A stretch of 64,000 nt of DNA from Apiosordaria backusii (lineage: Eukaryota > Ascomycota > Sordariomycetes > Sordariales > Lasiosphaeriaceae): the NCBI GenBank assembly GCA_030549205.1, contig JAUKTV010000005.1, positions 2,232,001 through 2,296,000 of the forward strand. Direction: 5' to 3'. Shown piece after piece: positions 10,370 to 22,755 of the stretch (position 1 is the stretch's first letter; every line of letters begins with the position of its first letter). The position numbers were made by a program, and so were the translations under genes. Under the pieces are notes generated by a model. The model saw nothing but the letters and a program-made list of their open reading frames with translations. It made no database searches and was not told the origin of the DNA.

Positions 10370-13300
10370 TTAGACAGCGCTTTGAGATGTAGAAGCCCTT
10401 TGAGACGTAGCAGCCCGTTGAAGCGGAACGGCGGGTTGGAACGGAGCCGCTAGCTCGTTGCCACAGGCAGAAATGTGGATGTGGTTATCACCACGGGCGG
10501 CATACCCGAGGATCATGCGGTGTGGGTGGAAGGCGGTTGTCGCGATGGCGGTAAGCTTGAGTCCTGCTGTGAAGCTCGTCGATGGTTCCAGTCGAGACAG
10601 CTCATGGCCGTCAACGTCGAAGACCTTGACTAGATGTGCTGATGTGCCGCTGTAGAGAATGAAGTTAGAGAAAAGACACTCAGAAACACGCGAGCTTGGA
10701 AGGGACAACTTACACAGCAAACACGGGGAGATGCTCATGGGTGCTTGCCGTCCTGAGCACATCCTTCGTAGCCTGGAACGTCTTCAAAGGGTGCTCCATC
10801 CGAATATCCCACAGGCGAACCTTGCCATTCCTGCTCGCCGACAGCAACTCGCGCTGCCCACCACGCTGCATGTGCACTGATCGCACCCACTGCCTGCTGT
10901 CATCCTTCCACTTGCGTACCATGCTCTCCTGCGGTCTGTTTCGCGTGTCAAAAACACGAATAGCCCCGTCTCCAAACCCAGCAACGAAAATGTTGCCTGT
11001 CATCTGATCGGAGGTCAGCGATGTGACACAGGATCCAGATCTAGCTGGGATTTCGTGCGTGCACATTTCTTGGCCGGCGTTCCAGATACGGATGACACGC
11101 TCGTCTCCTGCCACAAGGACGTGGCCATTAACCTGCTGCCAGTCAAAGACCATGCCTGAGTTGACATTGGACGGGACCATGTGCGTCAGGGCGCGCCATG
11201 AAGACGCGAGCTCCACGCCTTCATCACTATCGTAGTTCCGATAGATGCGAATGACGCCATCCGAAGAGCCGCTCATGAGAAGAGCCTGGTCATCTTCGTT
11301 GATGAACTTCATGTCAGAAATCTTGGAGCCTTCGGGGTTGCCATTAGAGAATCGACTCTTCCGAGTGCTGTTCTTCCAATCCCAGACCGTCACCGTGTTC
11401 CCATCATCTGCTATGGCCACATGGTCCTCAAACTGATGGAACGTCATCTTTGCTGGCTGCGCACCGTTGTTGATGATCGAAACGGGGCTGTTCCATTTAT
11501 GCGTCCTCGCTTGTGTTTTCTGGGGCTGGGTTTCTCTAAGAACAGCCTCGTTGCGAGAGCGACGCCAGAGGCGCTCGTTGTATTCGTGACTACCAGGCTC
11601 CTCGGCTTCAGCAAGTTTCATCTGAGGTTCCCGGAAGTATTCTGTCGACCATTCCAAAAACGCGCTGGCCAGGGGAAGCTTTGGGACCTCGGTCAAGCTG
11701 CGTTCCCGGTAGCCTGCACAGAGGGGTTCGTTTGCAATGTGATAATTGGCTGGTGAAGTCACTTGGTCATTTTGTTCGGGAGGGGCATTTTCGAGACTGG
11801 GCCCTTTGCGGTTGCGTTGAGAAAGATTTCTGGACGGTCCTGGGGTTGGGGTTTTGGGCAGTCCTGGAGTTAGGGGAGGTGTTGGGATTCCCGCAGCGGA
11901 ATTCTCTTTGAGTAATGGCCCGAACAGATAGCTCGCAGTCCTCTTAAGAAGCCCGGGGGACGGCATAGGTTGTGCAATAGCTGTGTGCGTGCCGAGCACG
12001 CTGCTTCTCTGGCTCATATCGCCCCTCGACACTTTCCTAGCGCGTCTGAGGATATCATCCATGAGACTCTGCGCCTGCGATCCCACAGGGGAATGTAACA
12101 GGGCATGATGGACGTAGTCCAGAATGATGGTCGCATCTCTCTGGACTTCAGGGTGCGGGTCGACACTCAAGATGTCGATGTGCTTCCAACAGGCTGCAAA
12201 GATCGAGTCGTGGCCTACACCGAAAGCGATGGGCTTGATGGTGCCATCCGCCTCACGATTCTCTCGTCTGGCATAATGCAAGCCCATCTTGTGGTCCAAG
12301 CCATCCTCCGCTGGAGGAAAGAGCATGTACTCCTTTTCCTCCAACAGTTGCTCGTAGGCAGCAACCAGGAATTTGTTTTCGTACCGCAGCACGAATTTGG
12401 AGAAGAAAACAAGCAGCTCTTTGCGGACGATCGGACTGCCGTCAGTGGCCAGTTCTAGCATGGTCCAAGCGATACCTTCCTCGATCCTTGCCACCTCATC
12501 TGTCAAGTCAGGGATGCCTAGGAAGGTGGTCATGGCATAAGCCATAGCAGCGCGAACCTCAGAAAAGGTGTCCTTGATCAAGGATGCTAGCTTTATATGA
12601 GCGTTCTCACGGATGCCTCGCCATTTGGCTTCGGGAAGGTCTCTCCACAACTGACTGATGCAGAGACACGACCACTGCCGCAACAAAGGGTCCTCGGAAT
12701 GAGTGACGTGGTGCAAGCAGTATTTCATGATGTCGGTAGAGTTGCACACAACCTGGCCTGGCTTGAAGCCTTTGCAGAGCATGGCCAAGATGAAGGCACA
12801 CATGGCCTTGTGAGACGTCTGAACAATGGTACCATTGACCAAGATCGTCTCCTGGGGCTTCAGAATGTCGGCAAAGTAGTTGTACCCATTGTCCTTGATC
12901 AGGTCTTGCTGGCATGAGATGTCAACAGCCAAGATCCGCGCCCAAATGAAGACCAAAACTGGCTTCAGATCCTGTGCGACTGACTGGAGCAGTTTCAACA
13001 CATACGGAAAGATGCCTATACTGAGCGCAAGCTGAACGGCCCATGGCCCAAGGTCCAAAAACCTAGTAAGCAGGATCAAAGCTCTAAGTCGATGTTGCTG
13101 GCTTAGTAGAACCTGTAGAACCACAGGGAGTTGTTCGGGGGGCTTTTGAGATTGCGCGTCGCCTTGAGATAGGTAAATCTCAAAAGCAGTGAGTTGCTCT
13201 GTGAAGAAAGTCGAGTTGACATACTCGTATGGTGTACCGTCAATCTCCTTTCTCTCCAGCATTGGGAGCTGAGCCAAAGCCATGTCAACAGCAAGGTCCC

Positions 13301-15318
13301 AACTATCCCAAAGAGGATGTTGACGGGTATCAGGCAACTCGGGATATGATTGTGGGTGGCAGCCATACACGGGCATAATGCGCTGTGCAAGCAGGAACGC
13401 TCGGAAGAGTGCTGCAACTGAGGGGAATTATGTCAGTACACCTTCGAACCGGCAATATCATAGAAACTACTGACCAACAAGATCCTGTCTGAAGAACATG
13501 CGGAAGAGCTGGCGGGGAAGGGTCGTCCACGCAATAGTATCAGTGATAGCTGTGAATATCCAGTGGAGTTCACCAAGCGGAGTCCTACGCTCTTGAAGTC
13601 GGCCCGATAGCTTGCGTGCCCTCTCTGGAGTCAAATTGGTCTTTAATGGGTTTTGCAACACAAAAAACCAAAGAGCCATCTCAACCGGGGTGGTGAGACA
13701 GCAGGTGAAAAGGTCAGCCGGTAGTTGCGGGTTGGTGGGGAGGTTTTCCTTGGTGCCGCAAGCAGCCAGGTGTATATATGGCCGGAAGTGCAACCTTTCA
13801 TAGTTTGGGTCCTTCTGCATCTGTTCCTTTTCCTCTTCTTCATGCTTGTCCACGAACTTGTGGTAGTTGGTCAGGATGTTGCCCGCCTCAGAACAATCCC
13901 AGACGAAAACAGTGGGGGCCTGTAGCCATTGCTGAAGATCGTACAGGGAGACTGGAATGTACTGGGTGTAATTCTTGTTGAAAACCCAAATCTCACCAGA
14001 AGTTGTTGGCTTGGGAACTCCATGGCCATTGTAGTGGAAAAGGATCCGCTCGTCCTTGGCATTGCGTCGAAGAGAGATGCAAAACTTCTTGGTCTCCTCA
14101 ATCGACGGATCTAGGTATTGCTTGTAGCGGGTCCGGAACGCGATCGACTCATACTGGTTCTGAAGGGCTTTTCCAATGTTCTCCAAGGCCTTGGGGGTTG
14201 GGGGGATTGTTGGATCTGTCCAAGCTTCGAGCTTGGCACCAGGAACAGTCCGCAGCTGATCAGGAGGCTCAACCCCTATATTGAGACATACTGCAATGGC
14301 CGCAGACACCGTCTTGAGCCGATCACGCATACGCCAGTCCTGGATTTCAAATGCGGGTGTTTTGGGCTTGCCGGTTGTCTCGTGTCGTTTATCTGTAAAA
14401 TACATGTACCAATTCTAGAATTAGTTAGCCAAGAGATCCACGAGTTGGCCAGATGGAATTGATTTATGCTTGGGTCTGACAAGAAGCAGAGAGCAAAAAG
14501 TGAAGTCTAGTGCAACACATGATTCACCAGGAACCAGGGAGTTCTGGTCTCGAGCAAGTAACGAGTAAGAAAGTCAATCACATGAATTGCTGTCTTCAGA
14601 GCACGCACTAGCTGCCACCGTCGAAAGACCAACGACATGTGATGGAACGGACAGAAAGCCAATGGCTGGAGAGGAAACGAACACAACTTACATTGGCCAG
14701 CTCAGATATTATGGCTGCTGATTGATAGTGGTCCTCAAAGCCATGTCTCGCACCCCACTCATGAATTTCTTCTTCAACGACAGTCTCCGCATCGTCCAGT
14801 CGAAGACCATGCTCACTCTTGGATCGTAGCAACGGGGGTTTTACTAGCCTAGAAACAGCGCCGCTGTTATCATCGTCTTCTTCGTCGTCGGTATGTCGGC
14901 CGTTGACAAAATTTGTTGAGGAAACACCCTGCTTGTTTCCTGGGGCACTCGAGGGCCGTCGAGCAGCAGAAGATGGCGATATTGATCTGAGTCGTCCGTT
15001 GGCGGGTCCGGGGGCAGACCTCAAAGCGGAACTGCTGGGTGACACTGAACGACCGATGCCATTTTGTTCGTTTCGCGAGGAAGAATATCCGGTGGTTTGC
15101 GCTAGCGCTTGCGCCTGTGCCATGAGAAGAACACTCTGTCGGGAAATTGAACCCGGGGCTGTGCTTGAGCCTGCACCTGTACCGACTGCTTGGGCTTGCT
15201 GTCGGATGGGCGCGGGACCATTCATGCCCGCAGTGTGCGTAGCCCTCGAGATTTGAGCTGCGTGCTGCCGATGACTCTCGGCAGGCTGGGGAGGAGTCGG
15301 AAGAGAAAGGGCCGTCAT
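10370..15318 (-). CDS. kog1: TORC1 subunit Kog1/Raptor
   Basis: Predicted 1516 residues from exons 14692-15318, 13475-14414, 10714-13417 and 10370-10649. All junctions are GT-AG and restore conserved sequence, for example QDLV/VAALFR and FAV/GTSAHL. Raptor presents substrates to the TOR kinase in nutrient-sensing TORC1. After a disordered Ser/Gln-rich start come three regions. The caspase-like RNC domain (about 210-520) begins WYMYFTDKRHET and keeps the HYNGHGVPKP and VWDCSEAGN segments. A HEAT/armadillo region follows (HPLWDSWDLAVD, ALILLTRFLDLGPWAVQLAL). C-terminal WD40 repeats span about 1170-1510 (VTVWDWKN, SGSSDGVIRIY, GKVRLWDIR). An in-frame ATG at 15492 would add 58 residues; 15318 is chosen because MTALSLPTPPQP looks like the native start. 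The first intron, 277 nt, is long for this window. Confidence 0.95.
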
Positions 15319-18143
15319 GGTCGATATTTTACCGGCAACGGACAACCATCGTTCTCGCGGGTATCTATCGGCAAGGTCGAAAAGATCGGAGCTCAAAGAG
15401 GTTGGTGGGTGAGCCAGAAATCTGGTGCTGTTACGTGGTGGTAGTGAGTTGGATGGAATCGGCCGGTGATGGGGCTGCAACGGCGACGTCAACGCGGATC
15501 ATGAACCTGCGCTTACGCCCACACCCTCTGCCACTGACTGCGACTGCGACAGGCCTGAATGGTCAGCTCACATGCGCCAGGCGGTTCTGGTTCGAGCTCT
15601 TGCAAACTCACAAACACAATGCACTGTCTCGCTGCTTGGTCTTGTCTCTTCTGGACACCACAGCCAGGCCGTTGTTATGTCTTGATTGAGGTGGACAGCA
15701 CCAATGCAGAGTGCAGACAGCATTCAGTGGATAGGTCGCCCCGCGCGGTCTTGCCCGGCCCCGTGAACTGCAGCCAGCCAGAACTTCACCGCCCAAAGTG
15801 GAGCCGGACTTCATCCAAGTGTTAGTGCACAGGCCATCTAAAGGCAGACGTCCAACTTCTTGTCAGCCTCGCCCAATGCACCTGCGATTACATACACAGA
15901 CCTCTGCATTTGCACGTGATGCTCCTCGATAATACTAATGGCAGGGACGGGCATATCATCAACCAAAATGGTCTGATGCGGTTCTGGTGTTGCATTTGTG
16001 GGATCTGTGACATGTAAACAATCATATTTGAGACTTCCGTAGTCTACTTCTTGATGAGTCCTGTCTGACGTTCTTTTCAGCTTTGGTCAACTCTCATCCA
16101 TGATGAATGTGTGTTAGGCTCCATCTATTACTGCGTAGAGCATTTCTGCTAATCATCTCTTCCAAGCCCCCGTTCCTTTGGTCTCGGCAATTTTTCAATG
16201 TATATGCTGTGTCGTCATTCCCTCTACACACATACAACTAGATGTAGTCTATATCTTGGAACGATGGCCAGAGCGTCTTGCCAAGACCTGGCCAAGTTTG
16301 TATTTCTTGCTTTCAACACACTCCTGGAACCTGGAAGTCATTTTCTACGAGAAACTCTTCTCATAATTCCTCTTCCAGATCAGGGCATGATAATTCATAT
16401 GGCTTACTCATGGTGCGCATGTGGTTCCGTGCCCCCTGATGTGCACCGAGAGCGGAAAGCTTGGGGAAACATGAAACATCCTCCTAACCTGGAAGCTGGG
16501 GTCCGAAATAGGACGAATGCAACGCTAGGACGCATGGACACGGAGCGACGAGACTCTACAGGAAATATTACGAGGTGTTTATTGAAAGCGACAGCTTCGA
16601 GTTCGCAAAAAGGATCGATTGGAGATGGCCTTCGGGTGTGGGCTGTTCCTATATTCCTCAAGGGCTGCCTCTTACTCTGTGTTATTGATGCCTGGGTGGT
16701 TGTATATAGGAGGCCCTTCAAGGTACACTCACGGTATGTGGGATGGATGTTGGGTGACATGCGTGCTACCTGTATGAAGAGTTTGAGACTAGTCGCCATG
16801 TATGATGATTTGCAGCAACAGCGGGACTTCTGCATGTGTTGACCCCAACCTCCACATCAAGATTCGAATTGGTGTCATCTTTTCTTCGGGCTTGTTTGTC
16901 TGCAATCTGTTGGTTACACGGCAGAGCCATTGAAGGCAAGAAAAGGATCCGGCTTCCCGCGATCTTCAATTCCCACCCATCCTCGCCGGCACATGGTTAT
17001 TCAAAGTTTCTGACCTCAGTTTTCCCGAGACCCAGTAGCTCGTGAAAGAGGCGCTCGAACCCAAGATCGACAGCAGTTTCGCCGACTGCTACCAATCGTT
17101 ATGCTGAATGTCTGTCACCGGGACAAGAGGGGGAAGCTTTCCCTAACAAATATTAATAGAATTTGCTGACAGCGCCTCCTGTCTGCTTTGCTGTGCCGGT
17201 TGGTACTCATCGAGGGTGTAACCAGTCGCTGGGCAGCCCGGACCACAGAATTGCATCCCAACAGCGTCGTCTTTATGGAAAAGGCCAGCTCGGAAAGAGT
17301 TGAGCCCCTGAGGGCTGGTTCAGGGGGTCCCAAGGGGGTGACGGGGGATTGAGAAACGGCCCCGGATTGGCTGGTCTTGGAGCGAGGCGGGAGTGCTTGC
17401 ATCGTTCCATCCACTCAGAGGCCATCTTTGCGCCCCAGTTCTCCGCCGAGCGTCCGCTAGGCGATGCCCTGCGGTGCGGGCGCTGATGAATTCCCACCCG
17501 CTGCTCTTCCAACTGCAATGCTCATGGCCTGTGCCCTGTGCCAGTGGCTGGACACCGAACACTGGACCTGCAGTTCTCTCTTGCCAGGCTTGACCCAGCC
17601 GCATTAAACTTTATCTCCTCCACCCTCTCTGTCAACCACAGAATCCGAATCCACGGGCGACGGGGAGCATCCTTTGCATATTGGGCGACAGCACGTCTTT
17701 TCTGCTTGTTTTTTGCTCCGGTGTAATTACCATTTCATTTGCCTGTTCAAGCGTGCACCTCTGAGGCGCTGTTCTTCCGTCCTGCTACTGGGGGCGCTTT
17801 GCCGGGCTGACCAGGGACCCCCTCAAAAAATAAAAAAAAAGACAGGAGGTTGAACTGTCCAAAAACCGAACCGCTGCGCCCGCTCCACCACGGCGAGCGA
17901 ACCGATGCTTTCCCAGCCTTCTCGAGACACGGCCGCCGACGACATTCCCGACTCCCGCTCTTCTCGTAGCCCGCGCTGCCCACGCAGTTAGCTCCGCAGT
18001 CGTCCGCGTCCATCAGCTCCGTTTGCCCACCCGCCTGCAGGCTCCCGTCCGGTCCCTGATCATTTGCCCGGTCAATTGACGACGTGCGCATACTCCTGAT
18101 TCTGGCGACACAGTAGTTCGGTCAGCCGTTCTACAGTGCCATT
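15319..18143. promoter_or_regulatory. 2.8-kb divergent intergenic region, Kog1 / kelch protein
   Basis: Unusually long spacer between two start codons of large regulatory genes. Reading frames at 16198-16842 (+) and 16404-16835 (-) overlap, show no domain, membrane or repeat character and lack codon bias. I regard the stretch as extended leaders and promoters. An A-run follows AAATAA near 17830. A small unrecognised gene cannot be excluded. Confidence 0.5.
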
Positions 18144-21100
18144 ATGGCGTTCCTCTTCAAGTCAAAGAAGAGTCACGACCGGTCGCTGGCCAGTCGGGAT
18201 GGATCGCAAGGCTCAGGGTCGGGCATAGGTGGCGCGGCGGCGCGCGTCAGAGACGAGAAGGGTTCGCGATCAACACCCACTGGCAGTCTGACTTCGCTCG
18301 ATGTCGATGGCAGCATTGGCAGCCCCGATCAATCCTACGCTCGCCAGCGAGGCCAGTCCCTGGACCAGCAACAACCAGCACCGCCTCAACTGCAGCAACC
18401 GCCATCAAGTGACTTACCGGTAAGCTTCCATCCAAGAGACATCGCGCTGGCATCTTCATCTTGTCTAACACTCGCCATCGCAGTTGCGCAATGGCCCTCC
18501 TCCGACGCAAACGGCACCCAATCCCAATGCCTCGCTATACCCATGGTCCCAACGCAGATTAACGTATACTTCGTCACACCCCAGTCCGTTTCCAAGATAT
18601 GGCGCCGCCGTCAACGCTGTCTCCTCGAAAGAGGGCGATATATATGTAATGGGTGGTTTAATCAACAGCTCGACGGTCAAGGGCGACTTGTGGCTGATTG
18701 AGGCCGGAGGGAACATGTCTTGCTACCCGCTTGCTACAACAGCTGAGGGGCCGGGTCCAAGAGTTGGGCATGCCAGTTTGCTTGTAGGCAATGCTTTCAT
18801 TGTCTTCGGTGGAGACACCAAGATTGAAGAAACAGATGTTCTCGACGAGACCTTGTATCTCCTCAACACATGTGAGGCTTTACATTCTCATCACATTAGC
18901 CCAAACATACTGACACTTTTACAGCGACAAGGCAGTGGTCAAGGGCCCTACCGGCCGGACCACGACCCAGTGGGCGTTATGGACACTCACTGAACATTCT
19001 GGGGTCTAAGATTTACGTCTTTGGCGGTCAAGTAGAAGGCTATTTCATGAATGATCTTGCCGCCTTTGATTTGAATCAACTGCAGATGCCCAACAACCGC
19101 TGGGAGATGCTGATATCGTCGAGTGAAAGTGGTGGGCCGTCGGCCAAAATACCACCAGCGAGAACGAATCATTCCGTGGTCACATTCAATGACAAGCTTT
19201 ACTTGTGAGTTTCTATAGTAAGAAGCCATGGTATGTTTTATGCTAAGACTGGCTAGGTTCGGTGGTACCAACGGATACCAATGGTTCAACGACGTGTGGG
19301 CATATGATCCAGCTGTCAACAGTTGGTCGCAGTTGGATTGTATAGGGTATATTCCATCACCAAGAGAAGGGCATGCTGCTGCCATTGTCGAGGATGTCAT
19401 GTATATTTTCGGCGGCAGGACGGAGGAGGGTGCGGACCTCGGTGATCTTGCCGCGTTTAGGATTACCTCTCGCCGCTGGTACACTTTCCAGAACATGGGG
19501 CCATCTCCTTCCCCCCGGTCTGGCCACAGTATGACGGCCGTTGGCAAATCCATCATTGTGGTTGGAGGAGAGCCAAGCTCGGCGCAAACAGCTGTGAACG
19601 ATCTGGCGCTTGTGTACTGTCTGGACACAACTAAGATTCGATATCCCAACGACTCAAGCGCCAGTCAGACTTCACCTAGGAACCAACAGCGACGGCCCAG
19701 CGATGCCGCCCCGCAGAACGCCCTGAGAAACGTGTCTCCGCGCGACGGTTCGAATGGCCCACCTGAAAATCGGCGTCAACAAGGAGGTCCCGGTCCCAAT
19801 GGTTATCGATCACCTACTGGTCCTGCTGAAGTGAGCCCGACAGGGGGTCCTTCAAATGGCCCTTCAAAACCTCGTTCCGTGGGCCCAGGCGGCCCAGGAG
19901 GTCCATCTGGAGCTCCTCCATCTGGGCCACCACCCCAAGTTCAACCGCCAAAGCCTGGTCCTCCCGCCGCGGCACCCCGAACAGCCAGGAATACTTCACT
20001 GGAGCGAGGTGATCAGCCCCAGGGTTCGCCCATCACGTCGGCGGCACCGCAGCAAGTTGCGGCGTTGAAAGAAAGTGAGGGCCTCGGTGCCACTGGCAGG
20101 CGTACACCCACGTCTCAAAATTCCAATCCACCACGGTCTTCCTCGAGGCAAGCTGAGGTGCAAGCTACCGATGCTGCGAGATCAAAGGCAACGAGGCAAG
20201 GGCGCGGACAAGGATCCGTGGATAGTACAACCGAGCCAGCTCTTAAGCAGGCGCCAACTCGTCCAGCATCTCCACCGCCGCCCATGCGACAGGCCAGCAA
20301 CCCTATTTCTCGAAGGTCTTCTGCCAGGAACTCTCAAACAGTTACCCTTCTTAAAGAACTGGATGCCGCAAGGAACCGTAATGCATGGTACGCCTCCGAA
20401 TTGGAACTAGCACGCAAGGCTGGCTATTCACCAAATGCGTCACTGAGCCCGATCTTGGATAGCCGTGCTGCAGAAACATTCGATGACGAAGACAAGCCCT
20501 TGATCGAAGCTCTGCTTGCCATGCGGCAAGAGCTTGCCAATGTACAAGCCTCGGTCGACAAGCAGGCTGTTCTGGCTGCTCGGCAGATTGCTGAAGCAGA
20601 GAAACAGCGAGACGCGGCCATTCAGGAAGCGGTTTATGCCAAAGCGAAATTGGCCGCGAGGGGCGGAAGCGCCAGAAGCACACCACAACTCGATGATAAG
20701 GAGGCAGGGGATCGTGCCAATGAAATGAGCAAGAAGCTTGCACATGCCCTCGGTGTTCAGAAAGAGCTTCAGGATCAGTTGGAACGCATCAAGAGCGATT
20801 TTGACGCTGAGAAGAAGGCACGGAAACTAGCCGACGACACAGCAAATGCGGCGCAAAAGCGAATGGCAGATCTTGAGAGTTACAAACAGCAAAACGCATC
20901 CGAAGTCGAGCGCCTCAAGGCTGAGTTGCACATGGCCCAGCGGGAGGCTCGGGAGCAGTCTGTTGCTGCGGCGGAAGCGGTCGCCGCGACACAGATGCTA
21001 CGTGTTGAGAAGGAGGAGTTTGAGCAGAAGTATGCTGATCTTGCCGGAAGCAACAAGGAACACGCCGAAACTTTCGAGACTTTCCGCGGCGCACTCGCAG

Positions 21101-22755
21101 CTTCTGAGGAAACTAAGGCTCTCCTCGAACGGAAACTGGAAGAAGAACGAACCCTCCGGGAAAAGGTTGAGTCGAAGCTGAACAAACTCAAAGCCGAACA
21201 CGAGGCTCGCACGGCGGAACTTGTTTCAGCAACCCAACGCTTGCGAGATGCCGAGGAGCTGGCCGAGAAACACGCCAGTGAAGCGAAGCTGCAGCGCCAG
21301 GCTTTGTTGTCAGGGCTAGACAAGATGTCGGCGAAGGATACTTCCAAGTCAGACAAGGCCGATCACGACCGTGTCGTTGCTCTCCAGGGCCAGCTCGCTG
21401 CCGCCAACGTGTTGGTAAGGAAGTATCAGCAGGAGGCGGACAGTGCGGCAGATAAGCTTCGTGGAGCTGAGGAGCGAATTGCAGGGTTGGAGGCCTACCA
21501 AGAACAGGCAAGCCGAGAGGGTGTCTCTATTCGCCGACAGCTCCAAGGAGCCTTGAGGGAGACACAGAGTCTACAGGCTGCAAACTCGGAGTTGAAGCAA
21601 CAATTGGCGAAACAGCAGCTTGAGACCAACGCAGTTGTTGTTCAGCACAACACTCTCAAGGACATTCTCGTTGAACGGGGCATCTCGCCTTCCTCGGCGA
21701 CCCGCGCGCGTAACAGCCCGCGTGGCAGTCCCCGGGAACCATCCCCTGAGCGCGCCCGCGTACGTGAGCTAGAACAGCAACTTACGACCACTCAGAATGC
21801 CCTCGAAGAGACAAAGTCACAGGCAGCCGAGAAGCTTGTCCAGCTTGAAAATGACTACCAATCTGCCGTCCACTATGTCAAGGGAACCGAAAAGATGCTT
21901 AAACAGCTCAAGGAGCAGCTGGCGCGCTACAAGACTGAGAATGGTCGTTTGAAGGAACAGGTCGTGGAACTGGAAGACAAGCTAGAAGCTGGTGGTGGTG
22001 GTGCGGCTAAGAACGCCCCTGCGGATTGGGACTCTGAAAAGCAGAACTTGTCTGCCGAAATCGGAAGATTACAAGCTGAACTCAAGAGCACCGCCACCCA
22101 GCTCGAGAAGCAAGTTCAGTCCATCCGCCAGGATTTGGCCGACGTTCAGAAGGAACGGGATGCTGCAGTCAAGACTAGTGAGGACACAAACCGGCGCCTG
22201 GAGGCTCACAAAAAGGACCTGGAGCAGCTCCAGCAGGAGAATATCCTTCTTGAACGCCGAGCTCTGGATGCCGAACACAAAGTCGGCACTCTTCTTGATC
22301 AGGTTGAGCTCAGCGTCGACAACTACCGGCGACGAAGCAGACAGGCTCCGAGCCTCAACTCTGAAACCATTGGATCCAACGTCGGCTCCGGGCCCGGTGG
22401 CGCCAATGGTGGCAGCGGCAGTGGTGGCCTGGGTCATATCAGACAAGACTCAGGTGGATCCGAGAGCTTGTACGGTGGTGTGCCCGGTGGGCGTGGTGTA
22501 AACAGCCTGAGCGGTGTTGGCGATAAGAGAGACAGCAAAGCTTTGGACAACCTTGCCGACGAACTCGAGACTCTTCGCAGCCAGTGGGAAGCGACTAACA
22601 AGAACTACCGACTGAGCAACGCGTTTGACTTTGAGACCAACCCCATCGCCACGACGAAGGATAAGCGTGTCAGCATCGGGCTGAGCGAGAGCTTGGCCGA
22701 CTGGAGGAAACGACTTGACGAAAGCCACCCTGATAGGCCTGGCGGGGCGAAATGA
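18144..22755 (+). CDS. Kelch-repeat/coiled-coil cell-end marker (Tea1/TeaA/Kel1-like)
   Basis: Predicted 1480 residues from exons 18144-18419, 18484-18871, 18925-19204 and 19257-22755, all joined in frame. Members bind microtubule plus ends or the cortex and mark growth sites in polarised hyphae. Kelch blades occupy roughly residues 110-440: YGAAVNAV, GDIYVMGGL, RVGHASLLVGNAFIVFGG, RYGHSLNILGSKIYVFGG, REGHAAAIVEDVMYIFGG and RSGHSMTAVGKSIIVVGGE show the repeated GG and R-x-GH pattern. A Pro/Gly/Ser-rich disordered section follows. A very long coiled coil covers about residues 675-1345, rich in Glu, Lys, Ala and Leu heptads. The tail contains Gly/Ser-rich sequence and ends DRPGGAK, without a CaaX box. 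The order of blades, linker and coiled coil matches TeaA/Kel1 well; orthology to one named gene is inferred. Confidence 0.88.

Noticed and set aside
16198..16842. 214-codon plus-strand frame between Kog1 and the kelch gene
   Set aside because: No domain, signal peptide or coding bias, and it overlaps a similar-sized frame on the other strand. A real small gene remains possible but is unsupported.
20846..21356. Several 100-160 codon frames inside the kelch/coiled-coil gene on both strands
   Set aside because: All lie within the long validated exon and follow its repetitive coiled-coil codon use.
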